From a virus: a DNA stretch of 48,683 nt. The first letter of the stretch is position 1, and each line of letters opens with the position of its first letter. The notes under the pieces were generated by a model. That model was given only the letters and a program-made list of their open reading frames with translations. It did not search any database and was not told where the DNA came from. Shown piece by piece: positions 28,568-37,481 of the stretch. The position numbers and the translations under genes were made by a program. The stretch is taken from IMG/VR virus record IMGVR_UViG_3300047510_000374, positions 1-48,683 of that record; one strand, 5' to 3'.

Positions 28568-31500
28568 ATGGATCAGGTTAAATTCAAAGGGTACGCCCAA
28601 GAAAGAGGATTTCAACCAATCCAAGCTCCGATGGGAGTATTGTCCAGGATGCAAGAGCAAGCTGATCGCACCCTACGGGGTATGCGTGATAATGCTAATG
28701 CACTGACCTCTCAACGGAACGATTACGAGCAAGCCCTACGTGGCACTCTTGCACGGGAACAACAGAACCGTGATGACAATTACCAATTTGAACGTCAATC
28801 TAGAAGGAACTACCAGCAGGCAAGACTTAATAACCTAAAGCTAAAAGCCGAGAATGTTGGTGAACCTGACATTCAGAACCTTTCTGCTCTGGCTGATTTG
28901 TCAAAGACTGTTGGAAACATTGTTTCTGACTATGCTAAGCAGAAGAAAGAGTCTGATCAGCTTTATGGTCAGAACCTTGTCTTCCAATACGGTGTAACAC
29001 CAAACATTCTCGCTGAGTACGAAACCCAAAAGGAACAACTTACTAAGGGTGCTGCTGCTGCGAATGCTGCTGCAAATCAGATGGAGTTCCGTGGTGTCCC
29101 CATTGAGGTTCTTGATAAGGTTCGTGGTCTTGGTGGTTGGAAACTGTATGGTGCGACTCGCGCCTATGCCATTCAAGGTAGCCAAGACTACGCCATCTTT
29201 CGTGGTACATCTGCTGACACTCCGATCCCGTTTGGTGACCGAGAGATCACCCTCTCCAGTGCCACTTCTACTGAAGAGTGGGAAGCTGCTAACGCTTATG
29301 TCAGAACTGAGTTTCTGAAAAGCTACAACGGAATCAATCCTGCACTCCTTAATGAGCATCTTTACCCTAAGATGCGTAGCCTTGAAATGCAGGAGCGTGT
29401 CTCGTATCAAGAGGCGCGTAATAAAGTCCTTGCAGAGAACCGGAAAGAAGAAGATGCTAAAGACCTCCTTGATTCTGTACGTGGTGTAGATGCTGGTGCT
29501 GGTCTTATTGATTGGATTGCCAGAGGGTCTGGTGGCGATCCTGCTATGCGCTCAGCTAAGAAACGTGAGGCCGGAGAGATCCTTGAGAAGTACGCTTCCT
29601 TGGGTCTCCTTGATCGAGAAACTCTCGACAACATCCGTGCTGGTTCATACGTCCGTGCAGATGGTCAAACACGCAACATTGGTGAGGACTTTGCTGTTCA
29701 GCTTGCTAAGGCTTATGACGCCGTTTACCAGCGTGAAAAGCGTACTGTTGATGAGCAGGAATTCCAAGAAGGTGAGAAGGAGAAGGCTTTTAAAACAAAG
29801 GTATATGACAACCTTGAAGCTGGTGTACCTCTAACTCAAGATGCCGTTGACTCACTCATCACTCAATACGAAGGTGAGTTTAATCGCGAGGCCCCTTCCT
29901 GGTTAAAAGATCTTAAGACACGCACTACTGAGTACGTCGAGGCACAAGCTCTAGACGCATACCTCCAGGATCTGGATAATCGAAATCTCCTCACCACTAG
30001 GGAGCTGAATCGTTATCTAGCAACCAACCCCGATCTGGTAGCGAAGTATAAGACCAAGGCCAGTCAGAACGACAACCTTGCTACGCTTCCTAAGGATAGT
30101 GTCGAAAATGCGAAGCGTGAAATTAATGCACGCATCAAAGAGACCCTTAAGCAAACAGGATCTGATCGCGTAGATAGCTCGGCATTCATCGCTGCCAGTG
30201 ACTATGCAGAGCGGCTCTTCAACGAGAAGGTTCGCTATGAGATGAGCGTTGGCAACCTGTCTCCACAAGCTGCTGTTGATTCTGCAAAGCAGTACATCAA
30301 GAACCTTATCGAAGACGGTAAGCAAGGCAAAGGCGGTCCGTTTGCAATGAAGGGTCAGCTTGATGCAAATGGTAAGTTCCGTCCAAACCTCAACCAAGAA
30401 GCTCCTTTTGAGTTTCAAGGCCGTATTCCTGACAATACACGAGCTAGAAAGCGTGCTCAGGACATACGTAGTCGGATCAATAACAGGACGCTCAACATCG
30501 AAACCGATGTTTTCCTTGACCCCGCTGAGTTGAAGAATCTTGAGCGCATTGCTCGTGGCCAAGGTGGTACCTTTGCTCCAATTCTTGCATCCGCTGCTTC
30601 TGGCCGTCTTGATCAGAACGGTAATCCCCGTACGATTATCGACATCGCCAACGCACAGCTTCGTGCTTCAGGCTCCACACTTCAAATTGGTCTTTCAGGC
30701 GCCGATCAGATCTTTAAAGGACTCGATCCTCGCTGGCAGATACGTCTTAGTAGCTACCCCAGCACAGCTAATACATACCAGGCTTTCTCTACATCAGCTA
30801 ACTACAAGCCTCTGCTTGATCTGATCGCTTCTCGTGAAAGCATGGGTTACGGCCAGTATGACGCAATGAATCGAGGTGGCAGTGCTGGTGGAACTGTTGC
30901 CATTGGCAGTGCCAACTCTAACGATGTCTTTGGTCGTGGTCTTTCTACTATGACTGTTGCTGAGGTCATGAACCTCCATAGTCAAAGTAAGGTTCATGCT
31001 GCAGGTCGTTATCAAATCATTGGTTCTACACTTCGTGGTCTGATGAATGGTTCGTATGGTGCAACGGGTGTTGAACCTACAGATCGCTTTGATGCTGCCA
31101 CGCAGGACAAACTCGCTATTGCTCTTTTGAAGGGTCGTGCTGGCCGTTTCTTGACTGGCTCTGGTTCCTTGAGTGCAGCAGTTGCTGGCATGGGACAAGA
31201 GTGGATTGGACTTCAAAATGAAAAGTCTAAAGAGCTTCTACGTACACGCCTTCAGCAATTAAGGACAACGCTTCAGGCTCCATCTCCGATGCGTCAACCT
31301 GAGATGATGCGAACCAATGTTGTCTACCGTGTCGGTAACATTGGTCCTACAAGCACCGCAGCACATCTCCATGTAGGGGCAACCGATGGTGGATTCTTCC
31401 ACCGGCATTTCCTTGATAAATACATTCGCGTCGGTAAAGCAAAAGGTCCGCTTAGCCAAGGTGTCACCGTGGATGGTGGCCGCTTTGGAGCAGGCCGAGA

Positions 31501-31669
31501 CTATGGATCCCATAAAGCATGGGACTTTGCTTTCGACGATGGCACTCCTGTCTATCTCTCAAACGGTGCTCAGGTTGTCAGCAACCGCAAAACCCAGCAC
31601 GGTGACGAGCTTGTTATCAAACTTCCAAATGGAAGGCAATTCTATTTCCTACACGGTACAGCTAGCTAA
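28568..31669 (+). CDS. Internal core protein, gp15-like, with lysozyme-like and M23-like C-terminal domains (1033 aa)
   Basis: The first 700 residues are charged, glutamine rich and helical, as in the T7 ejectosome protein gp15 (747 aa). Near 757-830 lies ESMGYGQYDAMNRGGS and AAGRYQIIGSTLRGLM, a lysozyme-like muramidase pattern (catalytic-type Glu, then AAG(R/K)YQ). The last 70 residues read like an M23 peptidase barrel (GSHKAWDFAFDDGTPVYLSN, His about 982 and Asp about 986, ending YFLHGTAS), but the second metal motif is degenerate or reduced to a single His. It likely digests peptidoglycan during DNA ejection. In T7 the muramidase sits on gp16, so the domain has moved or the gene boundary differs. 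Starts after GGAG at 28558. Confidence 0.82.
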   Translation: MDQVKFKGYAQERGFQPIQAPMGVLSRMQEQADRTLRGMRDNANALTSQRNDYEQALRGTLAREQQNRDDNYQFERQSRRNYQQARLNNLKLKAENVGEPDIQNLSALADLSKTVGNIVSDYAKQKKESDQLYGQNLVFQYGVTPNILAEYETQKEQLTKGAAAANAAANQMEFRGVPIEVLDKVRGLGGWKLYGATRAYAIQGSQDYAIFRGTSADTPIPFGDREITLSSATSTEEWEAANAYVRTEFLKSYNGINPALLNEHLYPKMRSLEMQERVSYQEARNKVLAENRKEEDAKDLLDSVRGVDAGAGLIDWIARGSGGDPAMRSAKKREAGEILEKYASLGLLDRETLDNIRAGSYVRADGQTRNIGEDFAVQLAKAYDAVYQREKRTVDEQEFQEGEKEKAFKTKVYDNLEAGVPLTQDAVDSLITQYEGEFNREAPSWLKDLKTRTTEYVEAQALDAYLQDLDNRNLLTTRELNRYLATNPDLVAKYKTKASQNDNLATLPKDSVENAKREINARIKETLKQTGSDRVDSSAFIAASDYAERLFNEKVRYEMSVGNLSPQAAVDSAKQYIKNLIEDGKQGKGGPFAMKGQLDANGKFRPNLNQEAPFEFQGRIPDNTRARKRAQDIRSRINNRTLNIETDVFLDPAELKNLERIARGQGGTFAPILASAASGRLDQNGNPRTIIDIANAQLRASGSTLQIGLSGADQIFKGLDPRWQIRLSSYPSTANTYQAFSTSANYKPLLDLIASRESMGYGQYDAMNRGGSAGGTVAIGSANSNDVFGRGLSTMTVAEVMNLHSQSKVHAAGRYQIIGSTLRGLMNGSYGATGVEPTDRFDAATQDKLAIALLKGRAGRFLTGSGSLSAAVAGMGQEWIGLQNEKSKELLRTRLQQLRTTLQAPSPMRQPEMMRTNVVYRVGNIGPTSTAAHLHVGATDGGFFHRHFLDKYIRVGKAKGPLSQGVTVDGGRFGAGRDYGSHKAWDFAFDDGTPVYLSNGAQVVSNRKTQHGDELVIKLPNGRQFYFLHGTAS

Positions 31670-31671
31670 CT

Positions 31672-34600
31672 ATGGTTTACTCTGCTCCTATGTCCGGTGA
31701 TCAATACGATCCCGAATCCTACAAGCAGGATCAGCAATACCTTGATACTGCAATTGAAGAAGAGGAGCGCCGTCGTCAGGAACAAGCTCTTCTAGAAAAA
31801 CAACGTCAACAAGAAGAAGAATTAATCAAGGCTACCACTGATCCGAAGACTGGTGCTCCTTTGCCTAGTCAGCAGACAATGGATCCTAAAGAGTTTGGTC
31901 TAAAGGAGAATGCTGTAGAGCTTGGCAACGCTGCCGTTGGTGGTCTGCAGGATGTGGCTAATTCAGTTGCAGGTTTACCTCAGAAGGTCTTTGATCCCCG
32001 CTTCTACCAAACTGACAACGGTGAGTACAAGCCTGCTTGGCTCCCTTTCAGTGAACCTCCTATCACTCGTACTGTATGGGGTGGGTTTATTCGGCGTGCT
32101 GTTGAGTTTGGTGGTCTGGCCCTTCTTACTCGTAAAGCCGCTGGACGCCTACCTGGAGCACCTGCAAAATACGTAGCTCAAGGACCAAAGATTACTCCTG
32201 CAACAACCACTGCAGGTAAAGCAGCAAATCTCGGTCAGAACCTCCTTCACAGCGCTGCTGTAGGTGCTATTGCTGATGCTGCAAGTAACAGCTCCACACA
32301 GACCACGATGATCGAAGATCTTCGCAAGGTCAAGCCTGAATGGTCTGATGCTCTTGAAGCATTCTCTCCCCCAGAAAACGCATCTCCTGTGCAGCGAACC
32401 ATCTATAACATGGCAGAGGGTCTAGGTATTGGCCCTGTTGCTGACTTGTTGTTTGAGGGTGCTCAGGGGGCTATTAAGAAGGTCATCAATAAGCCACGTT
32501 CGCTCCCGGTCAATACCTCTGAATCCACCGCACGCATTGTCCGCGAAGATGTAAATCTTGGTATGGAGGCGGCTCGTCAATCTGCTCTCAAGAAACAGGA
32601 TCTTGAAATCACACGTGCTGCTAGTCAGCAAGCTGAACGTGATTACGCTAAAAATCCTCTTGATAACAAACGTTATGCAGACATGACCGACGAGGAGAAA
32701 TTCAACCTCAAGGTCAAAGTTGCAACCCGTCAGAAGCGTACTTCATGGTTGGATCAATACACTGTATATGACCCTGAACGACGTGCTCGTGTTCAAGCTG
32801 ACAACGAAACTGAAGTTGCAATGAAGCGTCTTCAGGATGAGTTTGATGATCCAAACAAGCCTCAGGAGTTTGACGGTTATATCAACGAAGGCGGTGATCC
32901 TAGTCAAGGCAGAGCCTTCAGTAACACCAATTCAGCAATGAATACCGTTGCTGATGTCCAACGTATCAAAACTGACTGGGAGCAATCCAAAGGTTCTCCC
33001 CGCTCTCCTCTGACTGAAGTCGAATACGAACGTATCACCAGTGTTCCTGGTGGAGTCAAGAGTATCCCACAAGAAGCGCTTGATCGTTTGAATAACGACC
33101 CGGCATACAAGGAACTTATCACTGAACTTTCTAAGAAAGGGCAACGTCCTAGTGACTTCTTTACTGAGATCTACGACGAAACCACGCAACTCCTTGCTGG
33201 TCGTAAGGTCTATGAACTTAGTGATGCTGAGCTTGAGGAGATCTACGGTGGCAATGTCCTTGTTGGTGCCAATCCCGACACCACACAAAACATCGCTTAC
33301 TATCGAATTGATGATCACCTGAAGACCAACGTCCTACTCAGCCTACTTGATCGCGAGATGCGTGATCTTGCTCTTGCATCTAAGAGTGTTATTGATGAGG
33401 TTGATGTTCTTGCTAAAGATGGGCTGTATGACCGCCTAGAGAAGCGTTGGCTTACATTCCACATGGGCCTAAAACAGAGTCGTTATCTACGTTCTCTCGG
33501 TCTTAGTGAACTTAAGGTAAAGCCTACTGATGTAGAAGCACGTCTGAATGAGATCAAAGCTTCTGTTCAGGAGGGTGCGTCTATGGTTCGTGAGGCACTC
33601 GATAGTGATAAGACAGATGATCTCCTTCGCGTCATCACCGATGCATACTCAATGACCGACTCTATCCAGGGTTGGGATGATCTTGATAACTTCATGCGTA
33701 ACCGTCTACGTGGTTACAAGGATGGGGATGTTCAGGTTCAAGGTATGCGTGCCAAAGAACTAGGCGCCACTATGGTACACAGCGTCCTCTCTGGTCCCAA
33801 AACACCTACCAGAACAGTCGTTGGAAGCAGCTTGATCACGGCACTTAGACCTGTCCAGACTGCACTAGGGGCTACTGATAGCTATCTGAAGGGCGATGAT
33901 CGTGTGATGAGGACTGCCTTTGCTCAGGTACACGCGATTCAAGAGGCTTTAGGTGAAAGTTGGAAGCTATTCCGCCTTAATCTGCAGTCTAACTTCAAAG
34001 GAAATGAACTGCCTGACCTGCAAACCATTGCTACGTCCTACACCACAAGTGTAGATGACGCTGAATTTGAAATGGTTAAGGCTTGGGTTGATTCTAATCG
34101 TGGCGAATCTGAACGTGCATTGTTCAATCAAGTAGCGATGCTGCGTGGGATGAACAAGAATCCACTATTGACGTGGAGTTCAAAGGTAATGGCTGCAACT
34201 GATGTTGCTTTCCAGCACATCACCGGGCGTATGCGTCTCAAGGAAGTTGCAATCAACAAGGCATTTGACTACGCACAAGCCAAGAACCTAACTCTTGATG
34301 ATACTGCAATGCGGGATCTTGTTCAGGAGTACGAGAAACAACTCTACGGTCAGATCTTCGCTCCTGATGGAACCTTGTCTGATGCATTGGCTCAGCGTAA
34401 CTTCCGTGAGACAGCAATGACTCAAGACATGCCAAGGATGCTTGAGAACATTGACAATGCACTCGCTATGTCGCCGTGGCTAAAGCCGTTCATGCTCTTC
34501 ACACGGACTAGCTGGAACGCACTCACTCTTACAGGTAAGCATACTCCAATCCTCAATAGGTACATTAAGGAGGTAAGAGACATCAGCACACTTCCGTCTG

Positions 34601-35742
34601 GTCACCCTGATCTTGTGAAATACGGAATCAACAATGATGCTGAACATGCTGCTGCTAAGGCTTTGATTAAAGGTCGTGAAGCTATGGCAACAAGTGTTGT
34701 AACTATGGCTGGCCTTTTCTATGCCTCAGGCAATCTTACTGGTAATGGACCTTCAGACAAGCAGCTTCGTGAGACTTGGCAGCAAATGGGTTGGCAGCCC
34801 CGTTCCATGCGTATTGCTGGACAGTGGGTCAGCTACGACTCTCTTGAGCCATTCAACATGTTCCTTTCGTTCGTCGCCGATGTTGGCGATGTATCAAAGG
34901 AGATGGGGCCTGATTGGCAATCTAAGATGCTTGACAGAGCTAAGTATCTGCTTGTAGCCAACATCGTCAATAAATCATTTATGCAGGGTCTCAGCCAACT
35001 TACTGAGGCACTTACTGCTCAAAGTGCTGGCGAAGTTTCTCGTGTAGCTGCCAGTATGATCAATAACCAAGTTCCTCTTTCGTCGCTTCGCAATGAAATT
35101 GGTAAGTTGTTCAACCCTGGCATGCGTGAACTCTCTGCTGAGTTCTCGGATAGTATCGCCAACCGCAACCTATGGGCAGGTGAGTTAGCTGATCTTCCTT
35201 ATAAGCGCGACCTTTTGAATGGCTCTCCTCTCAAGATGTTCGACTTTCCAACCAGGATGTGGAACACCGTGATGCCATTCCAAATTAACTTAGATACCAC
35301 CCCTACACGAGAGCTGCTATTCCGTTCTCTTTACGACGTTAAAACTACGGTTAATACACTTCCTGGTCAAGGTGGCGGTCAACTACCACCAAAGCTTAAA
35401 TCTAAGTTCCAGGCTTTTATTGGGCAGCAGAACATCGAATCTCAATTGAATCAGCTTTTCGCTCGTCCTCAAATTATTGAATCCATTCTCAAGATGGAAT
35501 CTGATCGCAACTCAGGCGAACGAGACATCGATCCAATGTCGTACATGCATAACCAGGAGATCAATGAAATCTTCCAAAATGCCAAGCAGAACGCTTGGGT
35601 TGCTATGCAGAACGACTCTGAAGTTGCTCCGATGATCAGAGCGCAAATGAACCGTGTTGCAGTTGACAACATGAGGAAGCAAGGTCAGTTCACGCAAGCT
35701 GACGCTTATCGAGAAATTCTAGAACCTTCTTTTGGTAAGTAG
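31672..35742 (+). CDS. gp16: Internal core protein, gp16-like (1356 aa)
   Basis: Second-largest gene of the window and close to T7 gp16 (1318 aa); forms the trans-envelope conduit for DNA. The N-terminal 100 residues are E/Q-rich; the rest is mostly long amphipathic helices, including FDYAQAKNLTLDDTAMRDLV and WSSKVMAATDVAFQHITGRM, with a more hydrophobic section near 1000-1040 (MAGLFYASGNLTG). The N-terminal transglycosylase of T7 gp16 is not evident; a lysozyme-like domain occurs on the preceding gene instead. It begins two bases after that gene's stop. Assigned by order and size. Confidence 0.85.
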   Translation: MVYSAPMSGDQYDPESYKQDQQYLDTAIEEEERRRQEQALLEKQRQQEEELIKATTDPKTGAPLPSQQTMDPKEFGLKENAVELGNAAVGGLQDVANSVAGLPQKVFDPRFYQTDNGEYKPAWLPFSEPPITRTVWGGFIRRAVEFGGLALLTRKAAGRLPGAPAKYVAQGPKITPATTTAGKAANLGQNLLHSAAVGAIADAASNSSTQTTMIEDLRKVKPEWSDALEAFSPPENASPVQRTIYNMAEGLGIGPVADLLFEGAQGAIKKVINKPRSLPVNTSESTARIVREDVNLGMEAARQSALKKQDLEITRAASQQAERDYAKNPLDNKRYADMTDEEKFNLKVKVATRQKRTSWLDQYTVYDPERRARVQADNETEVAMKRLQDEFDDPNKPQEFDGYINEGGDPSQGRAFSNTNSAMNTVADVQRIKTDWEQSKGSPRSPLTEVEYERITSVPGGVKSIPQEALDRLNNDPAYKELITELSKKGQRPSDFFTEIYDETTQLLAGRKVYELSDAELEEIYGGNVLVGANPDTTQNIAYYRIDDHLKTNVLLSLLDREMRDLALASKSVIDEVDVLAKDGLYDRLEKRWLTFHMGLKQSRYLRSLGLSELKVKPTDVEARLNEIKASVQEGASMVREALDSDKTDDLLRVITDAYSMTDSIQGWDDLDNFMRNRLRGYKDGDVQVQGMRAKELGATMVHSVLSGPKTPTRTVVGSSLITALRPVQTALGATDSYLKGDDRVMRTAFAQVHAIQEALGESWKLFRLNLQSNFKGNELPDLQTIATSYTTSVDDAEFEMVKAWVDSNRGESERALFNQVAMLRGMNKNPLLTWSSKVMAATDVAFQHITGRMRLKEVAINKAFDYAQAKNLTLDDTAMRDLVQEYEKQLYGQIFAPDGTLSDALAQRNFRETAMTQDMPRMLENIDNALAMSPWLKPFMLFTRTSWNALTLTGKHTPILNRYIKEVRDISTLPSGHPDLVKYGINNDAEHAAAKALIKGREAMATSVVTMAGLFYASGNLTGNGPSDKQLRETWQQMGWQPRSMRIAGQWVSYDSLEPFNMFLSFVADVGDVSKEMGPDWQSKMLDRAKYLLVANIVNKSFMQGLSQLTEALTAQSAGEVSRVAASMINNQVPLSSLRNEIGKLFNPGMRELSAEFSDSIANRNLWAGELADLPYKRDLLNGSPLKMFDFPTRMWNTVMPFQINLDTTPTRELLFRSLYDVKTTVNTLPGQGGGQLPPKLKSKFQAFIGQQNIESQLNQLFARPQIIESILKMESDRNSGERDIDPMSYMHNQEINEIFQNAKQNAWVAMQNDSEVAPMIRAQMNRVAVDNMRKQGQFTQADAYREILEPSFGK

Positions 35743-35744
35743 TA

Positions 35745-37481
35745 ATGGCTGTCACTCAGAATACCTACACAGGGGACGGAACCACCGTCCTCTTTTCTTT
35801 TACCTTCCCATACCTAGAGACTACCGACATCAAGGTTTCCTTGAACGGTACGATTACAACTGCATACACCTTAGCCAACGCTACCACGATCCAATTCAAC
35901 ACAGCACCTGCTAATGGTGTTGCTATTCGGATTTATCGTGTCACTGATGACGCAGCTCTTGCTGCTCAGTTCTATCCGGGTTCTGCTATTCGTTCTCAGG
36001 ATTTGAATGATAACTTCACTCAGAACCTGTATGTGACGCAGGAGTCGAATAGGGATGCTACGTCTGCTATCTCTACGGCAAACAGTGCTACGACAACGGC
36101 TAACACCGCTCTAAGCACCGCCAATGCAGCCAGTGCAACAGCTACCACTGCGTCTACTAACGCCTCTGCTGCTGTAACCACAGCTAACACCGCTAGCACC
36201 AACGCTAGTGCTGCTGTGTCTACTGCCAATACGGCTAGCACGAACGCTTCAACAGCACTCAGCACAGCCAATAGTGCTGCTAGTGATGCTGCTACTGCTC
36301 TTAGCACCGCTAACACCGCTCTGAGCACTGCCAATACAGCTAGCACTAATGCGACTGCTGCTGTCTCCACAGCCAATACAGCTTCAACCAATGCAAGCTC
36401 TGCTGTTTCTACGGCAAATACTGCATCGTCCAACGCTTCAACTGCTGTCACTACTGCTAACACCGCAGCTAGCAACGCCTCCACCGCACTCTCCACAGCT
36501 AACACAGCCATCAGCACGGCTAACGCTGCAGCCTCTGCTGTGGCTAATGCCATTCTCTATGACACCGTAGCCAACGTTGCTGCGATTCCAGCGAGTCCTG
36601 CTAATAACGACGCTGTTGAGGTTGTCAACTCTACTGGTATTGAAAGCTTCAGCCCTCTGAGTGGTAAGCCTGCAGGATTTGTTGGTGATTCTGGTCTCAG
36701 TGTTCGTATTGTCTACACCACTGCAGGTTCTACCTGGAACTGGATTCAGTATTTCCCGAATGATCCAGAGACACGGTATGGCGATGCGATCACGACACTA
36801 CAGGGTGATGTAACCACTCTGCAGACAGACCTGAACCAAGCTGAGGCAGACATTCTTGCTCTTGATAGCAGCAAGCTGAATGCCACGACTGCTGCGTCTA
36901 CTTACCTGACTCAGGCTAACGCCGCATCGACGTATCAAACACAGTCTGGTATGTCGTCGTATTTGACGACTTTTGACGCTGCTTCTACCTACCAAACCCA
37001 GTCGGGGATGACCAGCTACCTGACAACGGCTAACGCTGCTAGCACTTACCAGACCCAAGCTGGTATGAGCAGCTATGTACCAACATCTGCCATCGGCACG
37101 ACGGTACAGAGCTATGACGCAGACACGGCCAAAACCGACGTTGCACAGACCTTCACCGCTGCTCAACGCGGCGCCTACGTCACCCTTACCGATGCCGCAA
37201 CGATTGCCACCGACCTGAGCCTCGGCAACCAGTTCCAGGTCACCCTCGGTGGCAACCGCACCCTTGGTGCCCCGACGAATGTTGTTGCTGGTCAGAGCGG
37301 TGTGATCCGTGTCGTCCAAGACGGCACCGGCTCCAGGACACTTGCCTACAACAGTGTCTTCAAGTTCCCAGGGGGCACGGCACCGACGCTCACCACAACG
37401 GCCAATGCTGTGGATCTACTGGCCTACCACTGCGAGACAACGACTCGCATTGCGGTCCGCTTCATTGGTGACGTGAAATGA
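35745..37481 (+). CDS. gp17: Tail fibre, T7 gp17-like N-terminal anchor (578 aa)
   Basis: The first 150 residues match the T7 tail fibre anchor domain: TQNTYTGDGTTVLFSFTFPY, then GVAIRIYRVTDDAALAAQFY and GSAIRSQDLNDNF. Residues about 105-265 are an Ala/Ser/Thr/Asn repeat (TANTASTNA units) likely to form a trimeric shaft. A spacer (NDAVEVVNSTGIESF) is followed by three SGMSSYLTT/STYQTQ repeats and a beta-rich C-terminus (GNQFQVTLGGNRTLGAPTNV). Binds the host receptor and carries the adsorption specificity together with the following gene. The stop overlaps the next ATG by four bases. Confidence 0.92.
   Translation: MAVTQNTYTGDGTTVLFSFTFPYLETTDIKVSLNGTITTAYTLANATTIQFNTAPANGVAIRIYRVTDDAALAAQFYPGSAIRSQDLNDNFTQNLYVTQESNRDATSAISTANSATTTANTALSTANAASATATTASTNASAAVTTANTASTNASAAVSTANTASTNASTALSTANSAASDAATALSTANTALSTANTASTNATAAVSTANTASTNASSAVSTANTASSNASTAVTTANTAASNASTALSTANTAISTANAAASAVANAILYDTVANVAAIPASPANNDAVEVVNSTGIESFSPLSGKPAGFVGDSGLSVRIVYTTAGSTWNWIQYFPNDPETRYGDAITTLQGDVTTLQTDLNQAEADILALDSSKLNATTAASTYLTQANAASTYQTQSGMSSYLTTFDAASTYQTQSGMTSYLTTANAASTYQTQAGMSSYVPTSAIGTTVQSYDADTAKTDVAQTFTAAQRGAYVTLTDAATIATDLSLGNQFQVTLGGNRTLGAPTNVVAGQSGVIRVVQDGTGSRTLAYNSVFKFPGGTAPTLTTTANAVDLLAYHCETTTRIAVRFIGDVK
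36060..36545 (+). repeat. Degenerate tandem repeat encoding the fibre shaft
   Basis: About 23 units of roughly 21 bases encode ST-A-N-T-A variants (seven-residue period). Codon choices vary from unit to unit, which shows purifying selection on the peptide repeat and keeps the DNA repeat from being exact. Confidence 0.85.

Noticed and set aside
36060-36545. CRISPR array
   Set aside because: The periodic repeat is coding, in frame and has no unique spacers.
36020-36553. Alanine/valine/leucine-rich frame on the - strand, like a membrane protein
   Set aside because: It is the complement of the Ala-Ser-Thr-Asn fibre shaft repeat; the apparent hydrophobicity comes from the repeat.
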